NCBI GenBank assembly: GCA_964347325.1
Contig: CAYFYA010000018.1
Location: 1-34,342 of the forward strand
DNA from: JAJISG01 sp964347325
GTDB lineage: Archaea > Thermoplasmatota > Thermoplasmata > RBG-16-68-12 > JAJISG01
DNA: 34,342 bases
Direction of reading: 5' to 3'
The notes beneath the pieces are model-generated. The model did not search any database. It saw nothing but the letters and a program-made list of their open reading frames with translations, and was not told where the DNA came from. The position numbers and the translations under genes are program-made. Below are positions 1 to 7,717 of this stretch, one piece after another (positions within the stretch are counted from its first letter, which is position 1; every line of letters starts with the position of its first letter).

Positions 1-50
1 GTCAGCAGGAGTGCGGCAATCAGTAGCGTTTGGATCGCGTTTCGTCCCAT
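1..50 (-). CDS. N-terminus of a membrane-anchored or secreted protein (truncated by window)
   Basis: Only the first 16 codons lie in the window, read leftwards from an ATG at 50-48. They begin M-G-R-N and run into a hydrophobic stretch (ending LLIAALLL), which looks like a signal peptide or first membrane helix. The start is well supported by a strong Shine-Dalgarno sequence five nucleotides upstream. The product cannot be identified from this fragment. Confidence 0.6.
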   Translation of the reverse strand, partial: MGRNAIQTLLIAALLL

Positions 51-55
51 CGCGT

Positions 56-64
56 ATCACCTCC
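56..64 (-). promoter_or_regulatory. Strong Shine-Dalgarno site
   Basis: On the minus strand the sequence GGAGGTGAT sits five nucleotides before the ATG at 50. It is a near-full complement of the 16S rRNA 3' end. It stands out because many genes here appear leaderless, so this gene has a real 5' leader. Confidence 0.7.
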
Positions 65-150
65 CCCCGCCGCGCGGGCCCTGGGTACTTCTCAAGCGCC
101 CCTCCTCGGCGCACCCCGGCATGATATGCGATGGCATGACTTGGTCTTTG

Positions 151-191
151 CGGTATTCTCGTTCGTGAGAATACCGACTCACTTGAGTCGG
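151..191. repeat. Two abutting perfect inverted repeats
   Basis: CGGTATTCTC (151-160) and GAGAATACCG (167-176) form a perfect 10-bp stem with a 6-nt loop. CCGACTC (174-180) and GAGTCGG (185-191) form a perfect 7-bp stem with a 4-nt loop. The stems share bases 174-176, so both cannot form fully at once. They lie between tRNA-Arg and the minus-strand gene that starts at 50. They could be an operator, a tRNA 3' trailer structure or a leader element. No coding sequence is evident from 51 to 220. Confidence 0.6.
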
Positions 192-220
192 GCTTGCTCC
201 CCGTCGAACAAAGCTGAAAG

Positions 221-295
221 CGGACGCGGAGGGATTCGAACCCTCGACCGCCGGCTTAGGAGGCCGGTGCCATATCCAGACTAGGCCACGCGTCC
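221..295 (-). tRNA. tRNA-Arg (anticodon CCT)
   Basis: The minus strand folds into a full cloverleaf. The acceptor is GGACGCG/CGCGTCC (295-289 with 228-222) with discriminator G at 221. The anticodon stem is CCGGC/GCCGG around loop CTCCTAA, and the T-arm is GAGGG-TTCGAAT-CCCTC. The anticodon CCT reads AGG arginine codons. There is no intron, unlike the other two tRNAs here, and CCA is not encoded. A TATA-like box sits about 29 bp upstream. Confidence 0.95.
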
Positions 296-319
296 TCTGG
301 GTTTCGAGTAGTCGCACCC

Positions 320-328
320 TATTTAATC
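320..328 (-). promoter_or_regulatory. TATA box for tRNA-Arg
   Basis: On the minus strand GATTAAATA is centred about 29 bp before the mature tRNA 5' end, the usual archaeal spacing. Confidence 0.5.
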
Positions 329-350
329 CTGCCTTCAGCCCCCGCCATCG

Positions 351-361
351 GCGATAAATAC
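351..361 (+). promoter_or_regulatory. TATA box for the dehydrogenase gene
   Basis: GCGATAAATAC is centred about 26 bp before the GTG at 383. Transcription would therefore start at or next to the start codon, giving a leaderless message. Confidence 0.5.
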
Positions 362-382
362 AGTCAGTGACTCTCGGAATCC

Positions 383-1492
383 GTGGCTGTAGAGGAGATC
401 TCCCTCCGAGTAAGGGGGCTCGATGCATATGCATCTGTGGACCTGTTTCGGACAGGCCTCGCGGGTGGAGGGTTCCGCTTCGCCCCCTCCGTGAGCCTCA
501 ATGAGCTTGGGCGGCTCGCCCATGCCATGACCCTCAAGTGGGCCATGCTGGGGCTTCCCTTCGGCGGGTGTAAACTAGGTGTATGCGCAAATCCTTCTCG
601 GCCTGACAAGGGGGAGGTCATCAGGGAGTTCGCCGAGAAGGCCCGAGACTTCCTCAAGGACCGCATCTTCACGGGACCGGACATGGGTACATCGGCCCGT
701 GACATGAGGCCGCTGTTTGAACACCTCGGCCAGGACTCCTACGATGTGGCCGTTCAGCGTTTGATCGAAGTCGGACGCACCCCCACGGCGAAGCCGGACT
801 ACAGGAGGATCCTGCGAGGGATTCAAGAGGATGTGACCGGCATCGTTGCAGCGCGCGCGGCCAAGGCTGCCTGGGAAAGATTCGAGGGCGGCTTCCAGGG
901 GAGTGCCGTCGCTATACAGGGCTTCGGGAGCGTCGGAAGGGCATTAGCGGAGGAGCTCGTGAGGCTGGGCGCTCGAGTGGTGGCCATCGCTGATGCAGAG
1001 CGCTGTGTTCGCACGTTGAAGGGTCTTGACCCTTCGGGACTTGTCGGTCCCCAACCGGGTCTGCTTAACCCCGATTCCCTTCCGCGAGAGGCCGAGCAGG
1101 TTTCGAGGGAGGCGTGGATAGATGCAGACGCCGACATCCTGGTGCCAGCGGCCATCGCCGATGCCATCGATCGATCGAACGTGGACCGCGTCCAAGCCCG
1201 CATGATCGTGGAGGCCGCCAACATCCCCATACCTCTGGACGTTGAGGAGGAGCTTCATAGGCGAAATGTCCTCGTCCTCCCTGACTTTCTCGTGAACGGA
1301 GGGTTGGCGGGAGCCTTTGGGGTCCTGGTTAGCGATCGATACGACTCTGGAGAGGCGGTGGTGGCAGAGGTGACGAACAGGATAGTTTCGGCGACCAAAG
1401 AAGTGGTTGAGCTGGCAATGACGGAGGGGCGGAGCCCAAGAAAGGTGGCCCAGGAGATAGCCCTCACGAGGGCGCGTCGCGATCCAAGCTAG
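383..1492 (+). CDS. Glu/Leu/Phe/Val dehydrogenase family protein (short form)
   Basis: This 369-residue amino-acid dehydrogenase should deaminate an amino acid (glutamate or a branched-chain one) to its 2-oxo acid with NAD(P). The catalytic lysines are visible at K52 (MTLK) and K64 (LPFGGCK), and the catalytic aspartate at D100 in GPDMGT. The nucleotide-binding loop GFGSVG is at 180-185, and the strand ending AIADA gives an acidic residue near 204. The GT..DM context after the catalytic Asp resembles leucine/valine dehydrogenases, while LPFGG resembles glutamate dehydrogenases, so the substrate is open. It is about 40-70 residues shorter than typical glutamate dehydrogenases, mostly at the N-terminus. 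The GTG start is supported by a TATA box 26 bp upstream. The stop shares bases with the convergent FKBP gene. Confidence 0.85.
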   Translation: MAVEEISLRVRGLDAYASVDLFRTGLAGGGFRFAPSVSLNELGRLAHAMTLKWAMLGLPFGGCKLGVCANPSRPDKGEVIREFAEKARDFLKDRIFTGPDMGTSARDMRPLFEHLGQDSYDVAVQRLIEVGRTPTAKPDYRRILRGIQEDVTGIVAARAAKAAWERFEGGFQGSAVAIQGFGSVGRALAEELVRLGARVVAIADAERCVRTLKGLDPSGLVGPQPGLLNPDSLPREAEQVSREAWIDADADILVPAAIADAIDRSNVDRVQARMIVEAANIPIPLDVEEELHRRNVLVLPDFLVNGGLAGAFGVLVSDRYDSGEAVVAEVTNRIVSATKEVVELAMTEGRSPRKVAQEIALTRARRDPS

Positions 1493-2214
1493 TCCGACGT
1501 ATCCTCCGCCTTCTCCTCCTCTTCCTTCTTCGTGTACTCCTCGACGAAACGAACGGTTTTGATTCCCGCAAAGTCCCGAAGGTCGCTGACGACCTTGAAC
1601 TTCCCCACGAACCACTTCTCGTCGTACTTGCAGACCTCGGGGAGGACGACATCGGCCTTTCCCTTCTCCACCTTGACCTCGAAGCCGTCGCTGCTGCCGT
1701 AGTCCATCTCGATGACGGCCAGCGCCTTGGCCTTCGCCCCCTTCACCTTCCTCTTCACGGCGAACTTGTATCGGAGGGTCCTACCAGCCAGGGGGTTGTT
1801 GAAGTCCACTCGAACGCGTCCCGCGGTGACAGCGGTCACTGTACCGTGACGATTCTTGATGTGAACATCCATCCCTGGTTTGGGGTCGATCTCCTGTCGG
1901 TGGAACTCTCGGATGGGGAACAGCTCCACGAGCTTTGGGTCGCGCTCCCCCATTCCCTTCTCGGGCGGGATGACGACCTCCTTCTCTTCCCCGACCGCTG
2001 TGCCGATCACGGCCTCGTCCAGTCCCTTCATGAGTCGGTCTCTGCCGGCGACGGTGGGAACCTCGCCGTAGGTCCGCTTCTCGTCGTAGATCTCCTTCTC
2101 CTTGGCAAGCTCCTCGCTGGTCGTGTCGAAGAGCTCCTCCTCACCGCTGGGCTGCCGGATCCACCCCTCGTAGTCTAGGAAGACCAGGTTACCCTCCTTG
2201 ACCTTCTCCGCCAA
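1489..2214 (-). CDS. FKBP-type peptidyl-prolyl isomerase, long archaeal form
   Basis: This 241-residue cytosolic foldase belongs to the SlyD-like FKBP group. The FKBP core spans roughly 1-90 and 135-160, with an insert-in-flap chaperone domain between (about 90-135). The signature VDFNNPLAGRTL is at 136-147. The C-terminal domain (about 160-227) is typical of long archaeal FKBPs, and the tail is rich in Lys and Glu. The start is TTG at 2214, preceded by GGGTGA as a Shine-Dalgarno site and by a TATA-like CTTATT about 40 bp upstream. The stop codon lies in the palindrome CTAG at 1489-1492 that also holds the stop of the opposing dehydrogenase gene. It probably assists proline-limited folding and prevents aggregation. 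Confidence 0.9.
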   Translation of the reverse strand: MAEKVKEGNLVFLDYEGWIRQPSGEEELFDTTSEELAKEKEIYDEKRTYGEVPTVAGRDRLMKGLDEAVIGTAVGEEKEVVIPPEKGMGERDPKLVELFPIREFHRQEIDPKPGMDVHIKNRHGTVTAVTAGRVRVDFNNPLAGRTLRYKFAVKRKVKGAKAKALAVIEMDYGSSDGFEVKVEKGKADVVLPEVCKYDEKWFVGKFKVVSDLRDFAGIKTVRFVEEYTKKEEEEKAEDTSD

Positions 2215-2271
2215 TGGCTCACCCTGGTGTTGTGCCCTAGTACCGCCCGCCGAATAAGGCTTTCTCGGCGA

Positions 2272-3192
2272 CTAGCGGTGAACTTCGTAACCGAGGGCCT
2301 CTGAGATCGCTTTATAGCGGTTCCGGATGGTGACCTCGGTGACGCCGGCTACCTCAGCGACGTCCTTTTGCGTGCAGGGTCGTCCACACATCATGGCCGC
2401 GATGTAGATGGTCGCCGCCGCGACGCCCGAGGGCGCCACACCGGAGGCCAACTCTTCCCTCTCAACAGCTTCCAAGATGTCCTTAGCCTGCCGCTGGACC
2501 TCCATGTCAAGTCCGAGCTTGTTGCAGAATCTGGCGATGTAGTCCCCAGGAGACTGAGGAAGCAGCTTCAGTCCCAGCTCCCTAGTGAGCGTGCGATAGG
2601 TGCGACCGATGGACTTCCGGTCGACGTTGGACTTGTCCGCTATCTCGTCAAGGGTCCGGGGCACGCCACACTGTCGGCATGCAGCGTAGAGAGTGGCAGC
2701 CACGACTTCATCGATGCTCCTCCCCCTCACCAGGTTCTTCGTGGCCGCCTTTCGATAGAGGACGGCAGCACTCTCCCGCACATGGCGCGGGAGTCCCATC
2801 TTGGAGGCCATGGTATTGATCTCCGTCAGTCCCTGGGCCAGGCTCCTCTCCCCGGACTTGGAGGTCCGGATTCGGTGCTGCCACTTCCGGAGGCGATAAA
2901 TCTGAGCCCTGGAGCGGTGCGGGATCGTCCGCCCGTACGCGTCCTTGTTCCTCCAGCCGATCTGTGTGGACAGTCCCTTGTCGTGACTCATGATGGTGGA
3001 GGGTGGGCCGGCGCGCTCCCGAGCTTCGCGCTGCTCCGAGTCGAAGGCCCTCCACTCGGGCCCCTCGTCAATCATCCCCTCGTCAAGGACGAGACCGCAG
3101 TCTTGGCAGATGACCTCAGCTCTCTCGTAGTCCCTAACCAGATGCGGGCTATTGCACTCGGGACAACGAGTGATAATATCCACTTCCGCCAT
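2272..3192 (-). CDS. tfb: Transcription initiation factor TFB
   Basis: This is the archaeal TFIIB homologue (306 aa), which bridges TBP-TATA and RNA polymerase. The N-terminal zinc ribbon uses C10, C13, C29 and C32. The B-reader/B-linker region follows, with the conserved GPEWRAFD near residue 49. Two cyclin-like repeats fill about 115-300, ending in a helix-turn-helix (VAGVTEVTIRNRYKA) that reads the BRE. The length is normal. The gene is monocistronic: its own TATA element lies 32 bp upstream and the adenosine-kinase gene ends about 90 bp further. The ATG start has no strong Shine-Dalgarno site. The strikingly symmetric TATA element suggests a strong promoter. Confidence 0.97.
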   Translation of the reverse strand: MAEVDIITRCPECNSPHLVRDYERAEVICQDCGLVLDEGMIDEGPEWRAFDSEQREARERAGPPSTIMSHDKGLSTQIGWRNKDAYGRTIPHRSRAQIYRLRKWQHRIRTSKSGERSLAQGLTEINTMASKMGLPRHVRESAAVLYRKAATKNLVRGRSIDEVVAATLYAACRQCGVPRTLDEIADKSNVDRKSIGRTYRTLTRELGLKLLPQSPGDYIARFCNKLGLDMEVQRQAKDILEAVEREELASGVAPSGVAAATIYIAAMMCGRPCTQKDVAEVAGVTEVTIRNRYKAISEALGYEVHR

Positions 3193-3217
3193 AATCGCGC
3201 CGAACTACGGTATGCGT

Positions 3218-3231
3218 AATATTTAAATATT
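3218..3231. promoter_or_regulatory. Perfectly palindromic TATA element upstream of tfb
   Basis: AATATTTAAATATT is a perfect 14-bp palindrome centred 32 bp before the tfb ATG. It is the most AT-rich promoter core in the window. Only the minus-strand gene is positioned to use it. Confidence 0.6.
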
Positions 3232-3282
3232 GCTCAGCGCAGCCAGGCATGTCTGGCAATGACACGGAGAGCCGACCCAGAA

Positions 3283-3765
3283 TCAAAGCTTGTAGCCGAT
3301 ATCTCGGAGGAACCTTCGCCTCTCCTTCAGGTCCTTCTCCGTCTCGACTCCTTTGGCCTTCTCGCCATCGATAACTCCCAGGATTCCACGACCCTCACCG
3401 TCGTCGGAGATCGCCACCTTCAGCGGGTTCGCCGTGGCACAGTAGATGTGCACCACTTCAGGGACGTCTCGGATCGCCTTCAGCAGGTTGACGGGATAGG
3501 CCTCTTTCATGAAGATGATGAAGGTGTGGCCCGCGCCGATTCTCATCGCGTTCCTCGCGGCCAAGTCCTTCAGGCCCTCGTCGTTGCCCTCCACCCGGAC
3601 GAGACAGGGGCCCGAGGCCTCACAGAAGGCGAGCCCGAACTTGATTCCCGGAACGGTGTTGACGAGGGCTTCGTAGAGGTCCTCCGCCGTCTTGATGAAG
3701 TGGGTTTGTCCGAGGACGACGTTCAAACCTTCAGGATTCTCCACCGCCACAAGATCGATCTCCAT
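3283..3765 (-). CDS. Adenosine-specific kinase (DUF355 family)
   Basis: This 160-residue protein matches the compact archaeal/thermophile family named adenosine-specific kinase, thought to phosphorylate adenosine to AMP. It is unrelated to ribokinase-type kinases. Family motifs visible are FCEASG (about 48-53), GAGHTFIIF (77-85), CATANP (109-114) and GRGILGVIDG (126-135). The length is normal for the family. The ATG is preceded by GGGGGT as a ribosome binding site, and a TATA-like GTCTTATC lies about 35 bp upstream. It diverges from the peroxiredoxin gene. The function is assigned by family, not shown here. Confidence 0.85.
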   Translation of the reverse strand: MEIDLVAVENPEGLNVVLGQTHFIKTAEDLYEALVNTVPGIKFGLAFCEASGPCLVRVEGNDEGLKDLAARNAMRIGAGHTFIIFMKEAYPVNLLKAIRDVPEVVHIYCATANPLKVAISDDGEGRGILGVIDGEKAKGVETEKDLKERRRFLRDIGYKL

Positions 3766-3874
3766 CTTACCCCCTAGGAGGGCAGCGGCGGCAGCGATAA
3801 GACCCTTTCGACCCGATGGGAATATCCAACGTGAAAAGGTTCAAGTGGAATCCCGAGGTAGTTACGGCGATCCC

Positions 3875-4354
3875 ATGGAGGAAGCTATCCCTGCCGAGGG
3901 CCAGCCGGCCCCGGCCTTCGACCTCCCATCCACAGAGGGTAGGAACATCTCGCTCGAGGACTTCAAAGGAAAGAACATCGTGCTGTACTTCTACCCGAGA
4001 GACGACACCCCCGGCTGCACCAAGGAGGCCTGCAGCTTCCGTGACAACCTGGGCTCCTTCCAGGGTGAGGATACCGTTATCCTTGGTGTGAGCCTGGACG
4101 ATCTGAATTCCCACGTGAAGTTCCGCTCGAAGTACCACCTACCGTTTCCACTGCTGAGCGACACCGAGGCCCGGGTGTCGAAGGCCTACGGTGCCTACAG
4201 GCTGAAGAAGTCGTACGGCCGCGAATACTACGGTATCGTCCGCAGCACCTTCATCATCGACAAGGATGGGATCCTTCGCAAGGTCTTTCCCCGGGTGAAG
4301 GTGGACGGCCACACGGAGGAGGTCCTGGACTTCATCCGAGAGAACCTGGCCTAG
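3875..4354 (+). CDS. bcp: Peroxiredoxin, PrxQ/BCP type
   Basis: This 159-residue thiol peroxidase reduces hydrogen peroxide and organic peroxides in the cytosol. The peroxidatic Cys is C48 in DDTPGCTKEAC and the resolving Cys is C53, the one-subunit atypical 2-Cys arrangement of PrxQ. The thioredoxin-fold core and the late Arg (IVRSTFIID) are present. The frame is open for 61 codons upstream, but that part is not family-like, so the ATG at 3875 is chosen. It fits the usual family start and a weak TATA-like GGTTCAAG about 32 bp upstream. The electron donor is unknown. Confidence 0.92.
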   Translation: MEEAIPAEGQPAPAFDLPSTEGRNISLEDFKGKNIVLYFYPRDDTPGCTKEACSFRDNLGSFQGEDTVILGVSLDDLNSHVKFRSKYHLPFPLLSDTEARVSKAYGAYRLKKSYGREYYGIVRSTFIIDKDGILRKVFPRVKVDGHTEEVLDFIRENLA

Positions 4355-4386
4355 GTGGATTTCAGGTCCCACACCCACCCCATAAC

Positions 4387-4396
4387 GCTTATATAC
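4387..4396 (+). promoter_or_regulatory. TATA box for the proteasome-aCPSF1 operon
   Basis: GCTTATATAC lies about 57 bp before the psmB ATG. It predicts a leader of about 30 nt containing GGTGTGA, a possible ribosome binding site. Confidence 0.55.
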
Positions 4397-4449
4397 GCCC
4401 GTTCCCTACTAACAGTCGCACAGTTTTCCACACTTTTCGGGTGTGACTA

Positions 4450-5091
4450 ATGACGGAAGCTGCGAAGGAAACGAAGTCTGGAACGACCACCGTAGGTCTG
4501 ACATGCAAGGACGGCGTGGTCCTGGGTGCGGAGAGAAGGGCGACCATGGGCACCTTGATTGGCCACAAGGTGACCAAGAAGATTTTCAGGCTCGATGAGA
4601 ATCTCGGAATAACCACGGCCGGCCTCGTTGGAGACCTACAGACCCTCACCAGGTACATCAAGGCGGAGGTCGAGCTGTACAGGCTGAAGCGGGGAATGCC
4701 GATGCCCGTGGATGCCTGCGCGACCCTCACCAGCAACATACTCTCGGCCCGCAGGTTCTTCCCGTACCTGGTCCAGCTCGTCATCGGAGGCCTTGACAGC
4801 AAGGGGTCACACGTCTACTCCATCGACCTGGCAGGTGGCGCCATCCCTGACGACTACGTTACCACTGGTTCCGGCTCTCCCTTCGTCTTCGGCGTCCTGG
4901 AGGACCGCTACGAGAAGGGTTTGACGGTTGACGCTGGAGCGGACCTGGCCATTAGGGCTATAACGGCGGCCATGAAGAGGGATGCAGCCTCGGGTGACGG
5001 CATCGACATCGTGAAGATCATGGAGGACGGCTTCATCGAAGTTCCCGACGAAGAGGTCGAGAAGCGCAAGCAGAAGATGAAGTTGAACTGA
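4450..5091 (+). CDS. psmB: Proteasome subunit beta
   Basis: This 213-residue precursor is the catalytic beta subunit of the archaeal 20S proteasome. Autocleavage is expected between G11 and T12, exposing the N-terminal Thr nucleophile of TTTVG. Counting from that Thr, the active-site partners E17 (GAERRA) and K33 (VTKK) are present, and later motifs GLVGD and GSGSPF are intact. The 11-residue propeptide is short, as is usual in archaea. It lies 31 bp upstream of the aCPSF1 gene on the same strand, so protein degradation and RNA 3'-end processing are probably co-transcribed. The alpha subunit is not in this window. Confidence 0.97.
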   Translation: MTEAAKETKSGTTTVGLTCKDGVVLGAERRATMGTLIGHKVTKKIFRLDENLGITTAGLVGDLQTLTRYIKAEVELYRLKRGMPMPVDACATLTSNILSARRFFPYLVQLVIGGLDSKGSHVYSIDLAGGAIPDDYVTTGSGSPFVFGVLEDRYEKGLTVDAGADLAIRAITAAMKRDAASGDGIDIVKIMEDGFIEVPDEEVEKRKQKMKLN

Positions 5092-5122
5092 AGCTCCCAC
5101 GGCACAACTGGGTGTTGAACCC

Positions 5123-7030
5123 ATGTCCCTACAGGCGGTCCTCGGCGAAGCCGAGGACATCGTGAAGAAGGTAGTCCCCGCTGGCGTGGAACTGACCCGC
5201 GTTGAGTTCGAGGGTCCGGTGGTAGTAATCTACACCCGGAACATCGACGTCTTCGCGGACAATCAGGAGATCGTGCGCCAGCTAGCCCAGGGGCTGCGCC
5301 GCCGTGTAGCCATTCGACCAGACCCCTCCCTGCTAGCCGCGCCGGAAGAGGCGGAGGAGGTCATTCGTGCCATCATCCCCGAGGAGGCCAAGATCTCCAG
5401 TATCTACTTCGACGAGACCGGAGAGGTGACCATTGAGGCCCTCTCGCCGGGCCTGGTCATTGGGAAGCAGGGCACTCTCCTGAACGACATCAAGAAGAAG
5501 ATCGGCTGGGCGCCCAAGGTGGTCCGAGCGCCGCCCATACCCTCGAAGACCGTCGATGAGATCCGTCAGTACCTGCGCTCGGTGCACGACGACAGGCAGG
5601 ACTTCCTCCGCAGGACCGGGCGCCGCATCTCCAGGGAGCCCTCCCCAGGGGAGCAGTACGTGCGGATCACGAGCCTAGGCGGGTTCCGCCAGGTCGGACG
5701 CTCCGCCACACTCCTCATGACGAGGGAGAGCAAGGTCCTCGTGGATTGCGGGGTCGACGTCAGCGCGGAGAACAATGGCGCTCCGTATCTCCACGCGCCG
5801 GAGTTGATGCCGCTGGAATCCTTGGACGCCGTGGTGATTACTCACGCTCACCTGGACCACTGTGGGATCGTACCCATCCTGTACAAGTACGGTTACGAAG
5901 GACCCATCTACTGCACGCCGCCTACCCGGGATCTCTCCTCCCTCCTGCAGCTAGACTACATCAAGGTGGCCTTCGGGGAGGGGAAGAAGCCCCCCTACGA
6001 GTCCCCTCAGATCCGTGAGGCGGTGAAGAGCACCCTCCCGCTGAAGTATGGCGAGACAACGGACATCGCTCCCGACATCCGCCTCACGCTGCAGAACGCC
6101 GGGCACATCCTGGGGAGCGCGACGACCCACTTCCACATCGGCGACGGCCTCTACAACGTCGCGATCAGCGGCGACATCAAGTTCGAGCGCACCTGGCTCT
6201 TCAACCCTGCCGTAAACAAGTTCCCCCGCCTAGAGACCCTTATCATGGAGGCCACCTACGGTGGCTACCACGACACACAGCCCAGCCGGCAGGAGGCCGC
6301 CAGGCGACTGAAAGATATCGCCAAGCGTGTCCTCAACCGAGGCGGGAAGCTCCTCATCCCTGTCTTTGCCGTCGGCAGGAGCCAGGAAGTCATGCTGGTC
6401 ATGGAGGAGCTGGTTCGCAAGGGCGAGATACCCCAGATTCCCGTCTACCTGGATGGCATGATCTGGGAGGCAACGGCCATCCACACAGCCTACCCAGAGT
6501 ACCTGAACAACCAGCTGAGGACTCAGATCTTCCAGACGGGTGAGAACCCCTTCCTCTCGGGCATCTTCGAGAGGGTCGACAGCAGCGATATGAGGGCCAA
6601 CATCTGCGACGACCCCGATCCATGCGTCGTCCTGGCCACCAGCGGGATGATGAACGGAGGGCCAATCATGGAGTACTTCAAGGCGTGGGCAGACAACCCC
6701 AAGCACACGCTGATCTTCGTGGGCTTTAACGCCGAGGGCACCTTGGCGAGGAGGATCCAGAAGCAGGCAAAGGAGATCACCGTCAACGACCGCGGAAAGC
6801 CTCTGACTCTCCGGCTGAAGATGGATGTGGAAACCATCGATGGCTTCTCAGGTCACTCTGACCGGATGCAGCTGATGAACTACGTGGGTAGCATGGAGCC
6901 TCGGCCCGAGCGGGTCCTCATCGGCCACGGTGAGGAGCACAAGTGCATGGACCTGGCCTCCAGCCTCTACAAAAAGTTCGGTATGGAGACCCGAGCCCCG
7001 TACAACCTGGAGACGCTAAGGCTCAAGTAA
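5123..7030 (+). CDS. fttA: aCPSF1/FttA: KH-domain beta-CASP ribonuclease and transcription termination factor
   Basis: This 635-residue archaeal CPSF73 homologue cleaves nascent RNA at U-rich 3' ends and drives factor-dependent transcription termination. Two N-terminal KH-like domains occupy about 1-150, with a GxxG loop at VIGKQG (112-117). The metallo-beta-lactamase domain starts near 180. Its zinc motif HAHLDH is at 241-246, with further ligands expected in GHILGS and SGD. The beta-CASP domain carries VFAVGRSQE, ATSGMMNGGP and a late SGHSDR. The C-terminal HGEE motif is present. The length is normal. It is downstream of psmB with a 31-bp gap, and GGGTG serves as a weak ribosome binding site. 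It is notable here because convergent genes in this window leave almost no intergenic room for termination. Confidence 0.96.
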   Translation: MSLQAVLGEAEDIVKKVVPAGVELTRVEFEGPVVVIYTRNIDVFADNQEIVRQLAQGLRRRVAIRPDPSLLAAPEEAEEVIRAIIPEEAKISSIYFDETGEVTIEALSPGLVIGKQGTLLNDIKKKIGWAPKVVRAPPIPSKTVDEIRQYLRSVHDDRQDFLRRTGRRISREPSPGEQYVRITSLGGFRQVGRSATLLMTRESKVLVDCGVDVSAENNGAPYLHAPELMPLESLDAVVITHAHLDHCGIVPILYKYGYEGPIYCTPPTRDLSSLLQLDYIKVAFGEGKKPPYESPQIREAVKSTLPLKYGETTDIAPDIRLTLQNAGHILGSATTHFHIGDGLYNVAISGDIKFERTWLFNPAVNKFPRLETLIMEATYGGYHDTQPSRQEAARRLKDIAKRVLNRGGKLLIPVFAVGRSQEVMLVMEELVRKGEIPQIPVYLDGMIWEATAIHTAYPEYLNNQLRTQIFQTGENPFLSGIFERVDSSDMRANICDDPDPCVVLATSGMMNGGPIMEYFKAWADNPKHTLIFVGFNAEGTLARRIQKQAKEITVNDRGKPLTLRLKMDVETIDGFSGHSDRMQLMNYVGSMEPRPERVLIGHGEEHKCMDLASSLYKKFGMETRAPYNLETLRLK

Positions 7031-7161
7031 CCGCCAGGATGGAAAGCCAGATCTTCCACTGACGGTTATTCCAGTCTTTGTCCTACACCGCTTTGGTAAC
7101 GCTGCCTGCGGGCTGTCAAGGTAAAGGCCTTAACTTCCGATTCTTTCTAGCGCCGAGAGCC

Positions 7162-7620
7162 TTGCGGAAAGAGTTATTCGAGAAGGTAAGCGATCTGATC
7201 TCTGAAGAGGAGTTTGGGAAGAGAGTCAACGAGGAAATGGAGGCCTGGGGGCACCTGCTTGACGAGGACGTCGCAGCCCTGCTAGTCGTGGACGAGCTCG
7301 GTCGGAACGAGGTGGTCTTCAAGGAGATCGCCGACCTGTATGAGGGTGGTGAGGCCCTCCTCGACGTGAAGGTGGAGGCCGTGGAGAAATCGCGAGAATT
7401 CGAGCGCCGAGATGGTAGCCAGGGAAGGGTAGTGAATCTCACCGTGGCCGACGCCTCCGGTCGATGCAGGCTGACGCTGTGGGACGACGAGGTGGAGTTG
7501 GTGGAGTCGGGGACAGTCCGGGTCGGTTCGACCCTTCGGGTTATCGATGGCTACGTCCGAAGAGGCCCCTACGGTCTAGAGGTATCCAGCGGGAAGTGGG
7601 GTGCCATCCTCCCCCGCTGA
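7162..7620 (+). CDS. OB-fold (RPA-like) single-strand nucleic-acid-binding protein
   Basis: This 152-residue protein has an N-terminal helical segment (ISEEEFGKRV..., DVAALLVVDELG) like that before the first OB fold of archaeal RPA. One OB fold follows (about residues 63-150), with the typical VVNLTVADASG and LTLWDDE strands. It has no zinc finger and no second OB fold, so it may act as a small ssDNA or ssRNA binder or an RPA accessory subunit. No ATG fits. The TTG at 7162 is preferred because a TATA-like CCTTAACT lies about 30 bp upstream, the same spacing as other leaderless genes here. An in-frame TTG at 7078 would add 28 residues with no family character. Function is inferred from the fold only. 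Confidence 0.75.
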   Translation: MRKELFEKVSDLISEEEFGKRVNEEMEAWGHLLDEDVAALLVVDELGRNEVVFKEIADLYEGGEALLDVKVEAVEKSREFERRDGSQGRVVNLTVADASGRCRLTLWDDEVELVESGTVRVGSTLRVIDGYVRRGPYGLEVSSGKWGAILPR

Positions 7621-7661
7621 TCTTTTCGTCATCCAGCGCCGACAGCTTTTTTGCTTATTCT

Positions 7662-7713
7662 GATTGCAGGCACCGATTACATGGCCTGATTACCATGGGC
7701 GATTCACGGACCG
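7662..7713 (+). repeat. Four GATT direct repeats with 13-bp period (likely operator)
   Basis: GATT begins at 7662, 7675, 7688 and 7701, exactly 13 bp apart. The middle two extend to GATTACATGG and GATTACCATGG. The array ends about 5 bp before the TATA box of the first winged-helix gene, where an activator or repressor array would sit. Thirteen bp is slightly more than one helical turn. Confidence 0.5.
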
Positions 7714-7717
7714 TCAC

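Noticed and set aside
57..434. Minus-strand open frame of 125 codons at the left end
   Set aside because: It runs through the tRNA-Arg gene and its promoter and shows no protein-like composition.
2368..3219. Long open frame on the plus strand opposite tfb
   Set aside because: It is antisense to a clear TFB gene, has no family-like sequence, and arises from high-GC codon bias. The same holds for other long antisense frames, for example opposite pyrB/pyrI, tldD and pccB.
4429..4445. Hairpin CACAC/GTGTG in the psmB leader covering the possible ribosome binding site
   Set aside because: The stem is only 5 bp and could arise by chance; no further sign of a riboswitch or attenuator was seen.
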